DNA of 64,000 bases from Myxocyprinus asiaticus (Eukaryota; Chordata; Actinopteri; Cypriniformes; Catostomidae), in assembly GCF_019703515.2 (NCBI RefSeq), contig NC_059356.1:26341197-26405196 (forward strand), given 5' to 3'. The stretch's first letter is position 1; every line of letters starts with the position of its first letter. The notes under the pieces were generated by a model. It saw nothing but the letters and a program-made list of their open reading frames with translations. It did not search any database and was not told where the DNA came from. Both the position numbers and the translations under genes were made by a program. Below, one piece after another: positions 1-10,897 of this stretch.

Positions 1-1592
1 CAAAGGGCACTTTAAAAAAATAAATCGGTATCGGCTGATCTTAGTGTTAAAAAATCAGAAATCATTATCGGCCTCAAATTTCCTGATCAGTGCGCCAATT
101 TAATCTTCACAATAACTTTCCGCATTGCAGAAGTCATGTCAACATGCAGTATCAGATTTGCCTTAATTCCCAGAGGCCGTGTTTCTTCTGCGTGTCGTCA
201 AGGGCGGTGGTTTCCACCTTGAGGTCAGATCCAGGAATCTTCCTGCTACCCTCAAATTGCCAGTCTGTCATTCCAAAGATACACTTTAACTTCACAACTA
301 CTGTTGGCTCATTTGTTAAGAATGGCAGGAATACATTTCCAAAGTCCCTATCACTGAGACTATGCTGTACTAGGAATCAATTGCCAGTGACTTCATTTCA
401 ACTAAAAAATTCTTGGCAGAACATTTCCGCTCTACGCATTTAGTGTTTTGACAGTCAATAACAGTTGCAGTACATACTATAACAGTATTAGAAGTTGGTG
501 AGCCTGTTAGCCAAGTCACTTATTTATTTTCATTTCTGTTTCATCAATTTAAACAACCGGATGACCAGAATGATTTTTTTTTTATTTTAGTTTTTTATAT
601 ATATAATTTTTTTTTTTTGAATGTCTCCTGTTCCAGAAGGTTTTCAAATCACCCTTTTCATTTAAACTGAAAGCTTGTTGGCTGAACATGTCCTCTTTAT
701 GCATTTAGTGTTTTGGCAGTCAGTAATGGTTGCAGTACATGCCATAAAAAAATGACGTATAAGTTGGTTAGCTTGTTTGCAAAGTCACTTATCCTTCTGT
801 TTTTACAAATGTAGAACTTGATGAACAATGTTTTTGAATGTTTCCTGTCCCATAAGGTTTTTTTCATGGCATCCTTATCACTCACTTGCACTTCTGCTGT
901 CCTCTGCCTGTTTGGGAGTTTGAAACCCCTCACTTGTAGACATTTTTTCCATTGTGTAAATGACATCATCTGCTTTTACAACCCCGAGCAGCATAGGTTA
1001 CACTCTGCAGCCCAGAGCTGAACGGGCAGTCATCACACCTACACAAACACTCTATATGAGTCTAACACCCTGTGTTTGTGTAGTGTTAACATCAGTTTCC
1101 CTTTTTCACTTAACTGCTCTCTGCGGGAGATCAGAAGTTTGCTCATTCTCTTTCTCCTTTTGTTTTTCTATCACTCTATTTATTTGTGTTGAGTTGTTGC
1201 TCTGACCGTGCTGGAGTTCTTCTGTAACTATCTATATGGCATGATCTTGCGTCTGGGTAATGTCTTTATAGTTTTCCTAATCATAATCTTTATAATTGAG
1301 CGTAGGTTGGTTTTTGAATAATTAATGTCCTCAGGCTTATTACATGCTGTGCTTTTAACAGTGATGGCTCAGCAGTGTGATGTCTGTATTTTTTGCAGTG
1401 TTTAAAATTATAACAATGGAATCTTTTGACTGTTTTTTGTTTGTTGAAATTGAATTCTCTCTCTGATTGTTTTATCATGGAAACATTTTGTCAGGGAATG
1501 TGCAGGAGAAAAAATATATCAAAGGGTTTTGTCCAGTTTTCCAGAGGTCAGAGGAAATGTCCTATCAGTAAAGTCTATGTAATACCTTTTAG
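1..1592. other. Upstream non-coding region, transposon-derived
   Basis: No gene is recognised. The first 90 bases carry repeated CGGTATCGG / ATTATCGGCC motifs like those in the terminal repeats at 1593 and 2500, so this is probably another decayed copy of the same family. A tandem duplication lies at 416-870. The minus-strand frame at 697-969 (WKKCLQVRGF, SDKDAMKKTLWDRKHSKT) looks protein-like and may be a transposase scrap, but I cannot place it. Confidence 0.5.
416..870 (+). repeat. Diverged tandem duplication, about 200-250 bp unit
   Basis: 416-660 and 681-870 share, in the same order, GCATTTAGTGTTTTG, CAGTCA-TAA, GTTGCAGTACAT, AAGTCACTTAT and GAATGT-TCCTGT. The first copy is longer because of a poly-T/AT stretch near 575-620. 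The copies differ by many substitutions, so the duplication is old. Confidence 0.7.
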
Positions 1593-3724
1593 TGCCCAAC
1601 CGATATTAGCCTTTCATCGATATATCGGCGTATGTTTACCGATATGTGCAAATATGAAAACTTTTTCTCAGAACTTGTAATGCAGAAAACAATGCTTGAA
1701 TTGGTGTCATAACGTAGTTTGTCCAGCAGAGTGCACTCAGACTCCATTGTTTACAGAGCTGAGCTGACGATGGCTCTGCAGACAGGGCGGAGTAAAGTGG
1801 TGCGGTGTTAAGCGTTGCGGAGTTAAGTGGTGTCTTCTCGGTAAGTTGCTAACTAGTTTGTGAAATAAATATTGGAAAGTTAATAAACAATGATCCCATC
1901 ATTTTCCCTTTTCAGTGTAACTAATATAATGTTAACTCTGTCCCTGACAACCACGTCACTCATGTTTATCACATCTGTTTGTTGTTAGCCAGCTATAGTT
2001 TGTCAGTGCAGTCAGTAATTTAGCAGATTGAAAGGTAAGCATCACAGCATCTTTTTGCAGCTCAACAGCCAACGGTGCGGTGGTGGGTTGTGTCTGAGTG
2101 TTGATTTCACGCTACGTTGTTACCTAGTTAGTGAGACGCAATGCGGGAAAGTAAACAACGTCCATCTTTTACTCTCCGTGACAACCTTATAGCTAACTAG
2201 CTAACCATGTAGCGACTTTCATTGTTGTCAGATAAGTGGAAGCTAATGTGTAAACATGTATTCACCAAACTGTTTTGTTCAGGATTCATATTTGGGACCT
2301 CCTTCAACCGAACAATTCCAGTCGTTGCATTTACAAAATGTAATAATTAAGTCTAGTTTTCCACCGTTGAAAGTTTCCCCTGAACTTGTATATTAGAATA
2401 CGGTGTAACACTGCTGCCGCTGTTTATCTCTTGACTCGGCAGGTGTAAATGCTTCTTGTTTTACAACCTCTCCCTAATTGACTGGCAGTATTAAAATATA
2501 GAGCCCGACCGATATGGGATTGAGACCGATACCGATTTTAGAGAGGGAAAATTCCCCGATTACTGATATGGTGGCCGATATATTTAGTTTTTGAGCTGGA
2601 ATGAAAACAGACCTTTGTGGATTTTTCAGATTTTTCACCGATATGACTATGCAAAGGTACTCAGAAGGCTGTTTTCTTAAATATTTTTATCAAAGAATAT
2701 TTGACATCATTATTATTATTATACGTTGTCAACAAAGTCTAGAAATGAACACTGTGGAAATAAAGAATAAATAAAAATACAATAAATAGCTAAATAAACA
2801 TCAGTACTGTTTAGTACGTCAATTGCTGACCATTAAAATAAAGAATAAATAAAAATAAATAGCTAAATAAAAATCAGTACTGTTTAGTGTCAGTCAAATG
2901 CTGACTATTTTAGTACTGCCGAGTCAAGATAAACAGCGGCAGCGGTTTTACACTGTATTCTGCTGTACAAGTTCAGGGGAAACTTTCAACAGTAGAAAAC
3001 CAGACTTTTAAATATTACATTTTATAAGTGCAAAAACTGGAATTGTTCTGTTAAAGGGGTTACCAAACTGTGAATCCTGAACAAAACAGTTTGGTGAATA
3101 CATGTTCACACATTAGCTTCCACTCAGCTGACAGCAATGAAAGTAGCTACGTGGTTAGCTATAAGCTCGTTGTCACGGAGAGTAAAAGATGGACGTTGTT
3201 TATTTTACTTTCCAGCATTGTGTCTCAACAACTAGGTAACAACACTGCGTGAGATCAACATTCACCACACACAATCCACCACCGCACCGTTGTCTGCTGA
3301 GCTGCAAAAAGATGCTCTGATGTTTATCTTTCAATCTGCTACATTACTGACTGCACTGACAAACTATAGCTGGCTAACAGCAAACAGACATGAGTGACAT
3401 GATTGTCAGGGACAAGGTTAACGTTATATTAGTTATATTGAAAAGGGAAAATTATGGGGTCATTGTTTAAGTTTCCAGTATGTATTTAACAGACTAGTTA
3501 ACAACTTAACGAGAAGAGACCGCTGAACTCCGCCCTATCTGCAGAGCCACCGTCAGCTCAGGGTCAGCTCTGTAAACAATGGAGTCGGAGCACGATCTGT
3601 TGGACAAACTACGCTATGACACCAATTCTAAATCATTGTTTTCTGCATTATATGTTCTGAAAAAACTTTTCATATCTGCGCACATCGGTAAAATATACGC
3701 AAATACAGATATATCGGTCGGGCA
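1593..3724. repeat. Long inverted repeat (arms about 0.8 kb, 1593-2443 and 2917-3724)
   Basis: The left arm reads CCCAACCGATAT at its outer end, then GTTTGTCCA, ACTCCATTGTTTACAGAGCT, CTCTGCAGA-AGGGCGGAG, and near the centre GCCGCTGTTTATCT-TTGACT. The right arm gives the reverse complement of each in reverse order, ending ATATCGGTCGGGC. The arms differ by small indels and substitutions. They probably represent the interiors of two copies of one element lying head to head. Confidence 0.8.
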
Positions 3725-4040
3725 GTTTTAAAATAGTCAGCATTTGACTGATACTAAACAGTACTAATGTTTATTTAGCTATTTATTTTATTTGAATTTA
3801 TTCTTTATTTTCTCAGGGTTCATTTCTAGAATTTGTTGAAAAAAAATATTTAAGAAATCAGCCTTCTGGGTACCTTTTGCATAGTCATATTGGTGCAAAA
3901 TTGGTGCACAATCCACATAGAAAAAGTCTGTTTTCATTCCAGCTCAAACTGTAACTATATCGGCAACCATATCGGTAACTGGTGAATTTCCCCCCTCTAA
4001 AATCGGTATCGTCTCAAAAATCCCATATCGGTCGGGCTCT
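2500..4040. mobile_element. DNA transposon or MITE with long terminal inverted repeats
   Basis: The left end AGAGCCCGACCGATATGGGA and right end TCCCATATCGGTCGGGCTCT are perfect inverted complements. The inverted similarity continues inward for about 310-400 bp: ACCGATACCGATTTTAGA, GAATGAAAACAGAC and AGTACTGTTTAG all have partners. The interior is the right arm of the inverted repeat at 1593-3724. No transposase is visible. Target duplication is unclear, and family (hAT-like) is a guess. Confidence 0.7.
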
Positions 4041-5236
4041 AATATCTTTCACATGCATGCATTTGATATGCAGCTCATGGCCTGGTCATCAGAGGATGTT
4101 GAAGAACTCAGAGAAATAACTGTTGCTTTTCTGTAATGTCAGATAAGAGGGACAATGTTCATGCATGACAGCTTGATTCTGATGGGTGTCTTCTCCATTG
4201 ATATGTTTTGGTCCACTATGATCTGTTTTTCTTTCTGGTTAGATTGCCAAATTGACACTCATGCTAGTAAATATGGCATTCAATAGAAACACAACAAACA
4301 GGAAGGGGCATACTAATGAATGGTGTTTTTATTAAACTATGGACAACTGCCAAATCAAATCAATAAAAGTGATGTGATTTGACTTGATTTGCCTGAACTG
4401 AGCACTCTGGACTGGAATGAAATTGTTCTTTGTGGAAGGTGAACTGGAGTGGGTCCACTTTACAAGTGCCCCATCACGGACACGTCTTTGATTTGCAACT
4501 TTTCCCTCAGGCAGAGAGGAATAAATCAGTTACTCTGTCCGACTTCCTCACTTTTCACTGTTGTGTTGGAGTTGCTGGCATCTATTTGCAAAGCTATTGA
4601 ATAGTTGGAAACCTTAAGTTAGAAGAAAGATGTTTTTTGCCTGTAATTGAAAACAGAGAGTGGACTATTGCTGACCAACTCTGGAGTCTCTGTAAAGTTT
4701 ATTTTAAACTTTATATTTTAAAGTTTGTTTTTGTCCACTGAGACAGTGAAATATCTTGATCTTGTTAGATTTTTGTGAACTAAGTGCTTTGTAATTCTAA
4801 AGGCTAATATGAAGGAAAAAAACCATACAATTGAAAATGTAGTTGGATTCTCACTGATGATAATAAATTCTGCTCTTGTTGTTTGTAATGGCAGGGACTA
4901 TGATTGGCTCTCATTACGTCAAGAATGCTAAATATTGTTCTGATAATGGCTTGGAAAGAGATTTGTTATTTGTATGGTTTCCATGTTGTTTAAAAACAAG
5001 TGGTGTTCTGATGTTCTCTGATCCAGGGAACAGCTAATCATCGGCTGCAGAACTGTGCGTTCACCTCTTCTTTCAGCCTTACATTGTGTTGTAGTGTTCA
5101 CTGTCAGTCAGCTTGTCAGACTGTTATCTCCTCAAGCATGGAGTCTGTTTGTGGTGGAGGCCCCACAAACCTGTCAGTCAACACTGACCTGTCAGCAGTT
5201 TAGCGATGACTGACAGGAATCAGATCGAGGATTGCA
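4041..5236. other. Non-coding, nothing recognised
   Basis: AT-rich sequence with no convincing exon, RNA gene or repeat structure apart from short local palindromes near 4690-4730. Confidence 0.6.
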
Positions 5237-6075
5237 TTAGGGCTGCACCTAACGATTATTTTTTTTTTTTTTTTTTTTTTTTATCGATTAATCTAACGAA
5301 TAATTTGCCAATTATTCTAAAGATATTTGATAATTATTACTTGATTAATACAACAATTAATCCAAAATAAATATAAAAAGCTTGTTTCATTAATATTTCA
5401 ATATTTTATTAAATCATCTTCTCTTAAACACAAACAAATGTACAAGAAACAAAGTGTGCACTGCAGGGCATTATTCTGCAACAAAAAACAGTGTTACTAT
5501 GAATGCAAACTTTAATACAGTGAAAGACACTCTATTAGCATAAGATAAATAAATAAATATATATATAAATACAAATTTCCAACATTCTTTTGAATGTCCA
5601 TGTACTAAAATGAAATATTTCATGCCATGAGTGTACCTTCATTTATTATTACTATTATTTTGAATGGCCATGGAAAATGAAGCAATGTGATAACAATTTT
5701 ACCTGGTCGCAAAAAGTAGTCCATTAATTTACCTGATGAACTTTCACCTTTTGCTGACCCTTTATGCTGCTTCTGATGTGTGCTTCTAAATCACTTGCAC
5801 ATTTATTAGCAACTGACACATAAGTGCCAGCTTTACATGTCATACATTCTGCTTCCCACGGATCTCGACGTGGACGAAAGCATGGGAATTTTTTGTGCAA
5901 ATCTTCTGTAAATTTGCACTTTCTTTTGGGCGTTGTTTCCACTCAGCTGTCATTTGCTGCTACTGTCAAGCAACTGTTTGATGCCAAACACAACAGCACT
6001 TCGCGCGTTCGCGGAGAGATTGACAGGCAGGAATTTGGCCAATAGTTGCTGCAAACCTCTTATAATCGACCAATT
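5237..6075 (-). mobile_element. Truncated hAT-like element
   Basis: The left edge GGGCTGCACCTAACGATTAT followed by ATCGATTAATCTAACGAATA is the terminal repeat type seen at the right end of the MITE at 19214-19720 (reverse complement). A minus-strand zinc-finger frame sits inside. The right terminus is degraded (CAAACCTCTTATAATCGACC), so the boundary is approximate. Confidence 0.6.
5724..5942 (-). pseudogene. hAT transposase N-terminal BED-type zinc finger fragment
   Basis: A 72-residue frame reads TPKRKCKFTEDLHKKFPCFR and then WEAECMTCKAGTYVSVANK, followed by DLEAHIRSS. The C-x2-C pair followed by LEAH resembles the DNA-binding BED finger at the N-terminus of fish hAT transposases, but the final zinc-binding His is not in the expected place. 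The frame stops after 72 residues and no catalytic domain follows, so this is a broken relic. Confidence 0.55.
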
Positions 6076-7250
6076 GGTGTGGGAGAAGGCGGGACTTACA
6101 AAGAGGGGTTAAAGCAATGCAAATATGCGCACACACACAATGAAGTATTAGACCAGATGCACATCATAATGCAACAAAAGCCAAATCCCGGACATCTTAA
6201 TATCTTAAAAGAGCCCATGAAATAAAAATGTGACTTTTGGCTTTTAGTCTGTGTTAGCTGTGAGGTCATCTGTATTCTTTCTTTTAGCAGATGAGTCATT
6301 GATTTAAAGATTGTCCAAAGTGATACAAATTTGAAATATTTTAAAAATCTAGTTTAAAAACCATGTAAAGTTTGTTGAAATGCAATCTATTTGTCCATGT
6401 TGGCTTCTTTTATATTTTTGAACAACTTTTAACTAAAGTTATTTAATGATTTTAAAAATGTCAAGTGAAGTAAAAGGCATTAAGATACTTTCCTTGCACT
6501 TTCAATACATGAGTGTACACAATTTAATCATTTTTTCACACATTCAAAATCAAGTTTTAACATTTTTCAAGGTAATTATGTATTTATTTACTTTTCTTTT
6601 GGTGTTTTCTTAGGTTATTCATTTTGACCTGCAAAATGTGCCTTTATAAAAATGTCAGATTATCTAAAAAATAAAACATAGTCATAAGAGTCTAAAGGAG
6701 TAATATATATATATAATTTTTTTTTTCTTTTTTTTTTTTTTTTTCATAACAGAATGGGGCTCCTGCATAACCTGACTTCGATTTGGTGGACAGAAGTTTT
6801 TCAAATTTGAATAATATTAAAAAATAAAATGATTTCATTGATAATGTTTTTTAATAATAATAAAAGATTGCAAACTACATATGACAACATGTCCTTTAAG
6901 AATTGCAGTATAATATATATAATATATATTATTTATTTATTTATTTTTCTGGATGGTTGCAGCACTTGTTACAGATATTTTGTACTTCAAACCTTAGAAT
7001 TATTTTTTTATTAAATTATTTTGTACTCTCTGGATGGTTAGAAAAACCTTTTTTATTTATTTGTTTTATTTTTATTTTTTTTATTATTCTGACTAAGACA
7101 ACTATTTTTTTTATTTATTTTTTTATTTTCAATGCGTTTTCAATAACTTGATAGATCCAGACCAAAAATATTGACTACTCTTGTCCACAGTGGTGTATAC
7201 AAATTTCTGTCCAATCAGATGCTCTCTAGTTTGAGAATGTCCATCCCCCA
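6076..7250. other. AT-rich non-coding sequence
   Basis: Contains poly-T at 6715-6744, several short ATTT/TTTATT runs near 6930-7130 and no exon-like sequence. Confidence 0.6.
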
Positions 7251-7281
7251 GTGGTGTGTGTGTGTGTGTGTGTGTGTGTGT
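7251..7281. repeat. (TG)n microsatellite
   Basis: About 15 uninterrupted TG units, immediately next to the hairpin at 7281. Confidence 0.95.
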
Positions 7282-7380
7282 TTAGAAATAGAAATATATC
7301 TATGTTCAGAGGGGGTGTTCTCATTTATGCTGTGTGCTGTACACCCCCTCTGAACATAAAGATATATTTCTATTACTAAA
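7281..7380. repeat. Near-perfect hairpin (38-40 bp arms, 22-nt loop)
   Basis: The left arm 7281-7318 (AAATATATCTATGTTCAGAG then GGGGTGT) pairs with the right arm 7341-7380 (ACACCCCCTCTGAACATAAA then GATATATTTCTAT), with one 2-base insertion and about one other mismatch. The loop (TCTCATTTATGCTGTGTGCT...) resembles the outer end of the same Tc1-like terminal repeat seen near 8823-8852. Confidence 0.85.
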
Positions 7381-8700
7381 TTATTTCTATTATAATTAAT
7401 GCAGAGATGACAAAATCGAAATGTATCAAACATACTTAACTAAATCAAAATATATGTTATCAATATCTGTAAAATAATTAAATTAGGCAGCTTTGCTGAA
7501 AGGGTTGCAAAAATGAATAATTTGAATAATTTCACCCTTGAATAATTTCAAAAAGTGTGCAATATTTTAGTACTTAGAAAGTCCTCCATAACATTTAAAT
7601 ACTGCTCTGACCCTTCTTGACATCAAGTGTACAAGTTTATGACATATTGTCATGTCTATCCTCTTCCACTCCTGGAGGATGACCTCCTTGAGTACTCTGA
7701 TGTTTAATGGAGAGTCATGCTCGACTTGCACCCCATAGGTGCTCAAACAGGGTTGAGATTGGGTAACATACTATTTTGTTTAGGAATGTAGCAGTGGCTT
7801 TGGAATAATGTTTAGGGTCATTGTCATGGTAAAAAAGTGCCTGACAGCCCAGGGTAAGGAGAGAGGGTCGCATCTTCTCTTAAGATTTTGCTGAACATCT
7901 GTGAATTCATGATGCCATTAAAGTACAATTCCCCCACACCTTCAGCCCTCATAAATCTCTGTATAAGAACTTTACCACCACTGTGCATCACTGTGAGTAC
8001 CATGCACTTGCCACTGTACTCCTCCCAGTGTGACGCCATGCATTTTGGATTCCATCAAATCAAAAAAAAAAAAGAAAAAAAGACTTTGGGCTCATGAGAC
8101 AAGCTTATAGATTCTCAAAGGTCTGCACCTTTATCAGTATGGGCCTTGGCAAAGGCTAAACAAGTTTTTTTTTTTTTTTTTTTTTATGCTTTGGGTTCAG
8201 TGGTGCCTTCTTTGCATAGTGTGTCTTACTATGTGATATGAAACAGTGACATTTTGGCTTCCCACAACATTTGCCAGCTCTGAGGCATATGCTTGGCGAT
8301 TCATAGCAAAAATCACTCATCATGAGGTGAAAGCTTACAGTGACAGTCTGAACATTTCAGGAATCTTGTCAAGTTTTGAATATCTATCACTTTTACAACT
8401 GTGTTTTGACTTAATAGTGACTTGCTAATACTCTTGTACTATTGTCCCCTTTTGTGCAATTAAATCATATTCTTTCTTCATTTACTTGACATTTCTCCCA
8501 TGTGGTTCATTTGTTGTCAGCATTAAGTCTGAGAGTAATTCAGTGGGATAAGTAAAACGTTTACGCTTTAACCAACTATGTCTATTTGATTGTGATGGTT
8601 CAAAAGAATAATGCTGACCAATGTCCCTCAACTAGCAGCAGAAAACATTTTAAGTTTTATATTGTAACTTTCAGGAGGGCATACTCATTTTTGCAACATA

Positions 8701-8732
<32 letters not shown>

Positions 8733-8852
8733 GGAAGTCATGATTTGTTTATTAGTGATATTAGTTTCATTAGTATCTGATAAACACCAAATATATCTTA
8801 AAGAGAATTTAAGTTTCAGAGGGGGTGTCTTCATTTATCTTGTATACTGTAT
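7341..8852 (-). mobile_element. Decayed Tc1-like element
   Basis: The ends carry ACACCCCCTCTGAACATAAA on the left and TTCAGAGGGGGTGTCTTCAT on the right, in inverted order. Minus-strand remnants of a Tc1-like transposase are visible at 7824-8039: HSGGKV, AEGVGELYFNGIMNSQMF and KILRED correspond to the GGGS..VWG / G.L..I.G.MN...Y..IL block. Poly-T expansions at 8166 and 8704 interrupt it. Frames are broken throughout. Confidence 0.65.
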
Positions 8853-8857
8853 ATGTA

Positions 8858-9353
8858 CACTCACTGAGCACTTTATTAGGAACACTATGGTCCTAATAAA
8901 GTGCCCAACGTGGTCTTCTTCTGCTCTTCTGCTCACTACAATTGTACAGAGTAGTTATCTGAGTTAACAGCCCTTCTGTCAACTCGAACCAGTCTGGCCA
9001 TTCTCTGTTGACCTCTCTCATCAACAAGGTTTTTCTGTCCGCAGAACTGCCGCTCACTGGATGTTTTTGGTTTTGGCACCATTCTGAGTAAACTCTAGAG
9101 ATTGTTGTGCGTGAAAATCCCAGGAATTACAGAAATACTCAAACCAGCCCATCTGGCACCAACAATCATGCCACGGTCGAAATCACTAAGATCACATTTT
9201 CCCCCATTCTGATGATTGATCTGAGCATAATCTGAAGCTCCTGACCCATATCTGCATGATTTTATCCATTGCATTGCTGCTACACGTTTGACTGATTAGA
9301 TAATCGCATGATTAAGCAGGTGTACAGGTGTACTTAAAGTGGTCGGTGAGTGT
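8858..9353 (-). mobile_element. Internally deleted Tc1-like element
   Basis: The ends CACTCACTGAGCACTTTATT and AAGTGGTCGGTGAGTG form a terminal inverted repeat flanked by TA on the left. On the minus strand the interior still carries pieces of the N-terminal DNA-binding part of the transposase (MIVGARWAGLSIS, SSERQFCGQK, RMARLVRVDRR). The catalytic part is missing. Confidence 0.7.
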
Positions 9354-9359
9354 TTGTAT

Positions 9360-9361
<2 letters not shown>

Positions 9362-9400
<39 letters not shown>

Positions 9401-9402
9401 TA
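9362..9402. repeat. (TA)n microsatellite between two Tc1-like elements
   Basis: About 16 TA units with one interruption. The preceding and following elements both abut it. Confidence 0.9.
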
Positions 9403-10897
9403 AACTCAGCAAAAAAAAGAAACATCCCTTTTTCAGGACATTGTATTTTAAAGATAATTTTGTAAAATTCAAATAACTTTACAGATCTTTTTTTAAAGGG
9501 TTTAAACAATGTTCTCCATGCTTGTTCAATGAACCATAAAAAAATTAATGAACATGCACCTGTGGAACGGTCGTTAAGACACTAACAGCTTACAGACAGT
9601 AGGCAATTAAGGTCAAAGTTATAAAAACTTAGGACACTAAAGAGACCTCTCTACTGACTCTGAAAAACACCAAAAGAAAGATGCCCAGGGTCCCTGCTCA
9701 TCTGCGTGAACATGCCCTAGGCATGCTGCATGGAGGCATGAGGACTGCAGATGTGGCCAGGGCAATAAATTGCAATGTCCATACTGCGAGACGCCTAAGA
9801 CAATGCTACAGGGAGACAGGAAGAACAGCTGATCGCCCTCGCAGTGGCAGACCACGTGTAACAACACCTGCACAGGATCGGTACATCCGAATATCACACC
9901 TGCGGGACAGGTACAGGATGGCAACAACAACTGCCCGAGTTACACCAGGAACGCACAATCCCTCCATCAGACTGTCTGCAGTAGGCTGAGAGAGGCTGGA
10001 CTGAGGGCTTGTAGGCCTGTTGTAAGGCAGGTCCTTACCAGACATCACTGGCAACAACATCGCCTATCGGCACAAACCCACCTTTGCTGGACCAGACAGG
10101 ACTGGCAAAAAGTGCTCTTCACTGACGAGTCATGGTTTTGTCTCACCAGGGGTGATGGTCGGACTCGAGTTTATCGTCAAAGGAATGAGCGTTACACCAA
10201 GGCCTGTACTCTGGAGCGGGATCGATTTGGAGGTGGAGGGTCAGTCATGGTTTGAAGCGGTGTGTCACAGCATCATCGGGCTGAGCTTGTTGTCATTGCA
10301 GGCAATCTCAACGCTGAGCGTTACAGGGAAGACATCCTCCTCCCTCATGTGGTACCCTTCCTGCAGGCTCATCCTGACATGACCCTCCATCATGACAATG
10401 CCACCAGCCATACTGCTCATTTTGTGCGTGATTTCCTGCAAGACAGGAATTTCAGTGTTCTGCCATGGCCAGCGAAGAGCCCGGATCTCAATCCCACTGA
10501 GCACGTCTGGGACCTGTTGGATGTGAGGGTGAGGGCTAGGGCCATTCCCCCCAGAAATGTCCAGGAACTTGCAAGTGCCTTGGTGGAAGAGTGGGGTAAC
10601 CTCTCACAGCAAGAACTGGCAAATCTGGTGCAGTCCATGAGGAGGAGATGCACAGCAGTACTTAATGCAGCTTGTGGCCATACCAGATACTGACTGTTTG
10701 ATTTTTACACCCCCCCCCAACCCCCCCCCCCCCCCCGTTCAGGGACACATTATTCCATTTCTGTTAGTCACATGTCTGTGAAACTTGTTCATTTTATGTC
10801 TTAGTTGTTGAATGTTATGTTCATGCAAATACACATGTTAAGTTTGCTGAAAATAAAAGCAGTTGAAAGTGAGAGGATGTTTCATTTTTGCTGAGTT
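9403..10897 (+). mobile_element. Tc1-like transposon, about 1.5 kb
   Basis: Terminal inverted repeats read CTCAGCAAAAAAAAGAAACA on the left and TGTTTCATTTTTGCTGAG on the right, next to TA-rich flanks. A + strand transposase relic fills 9681-10693, followed by a poly-C tract at 10711-10737. This is the only Tc1-like element here oriented with the septin gene. Confidence 0.9.
9681..10693 (+). pseudogene. Tc1-like transposase (DD34E), broken
   Basis: Starts MPRVPAHLREHALGMLHGGM, followed by a helix-turn-helix (TADVARAINCNVHTARRLRQ) and a GRPRVT linker. The frame shifts near 9985: the continuation (RLREAGLRACRP, VLFTDESWF, GDGRTRVYRQRNERY) is in a second frame, and a stop/shift near 10255 leads to a third block at 10262-10693. 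The catalytic residues remain visible: D in FTDESWF, D in HHDNATSHTA and E in SPDLNPTEHVW, with 34 residues between the last two. The product must be inactive as it stands. Confidence 0.88.
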
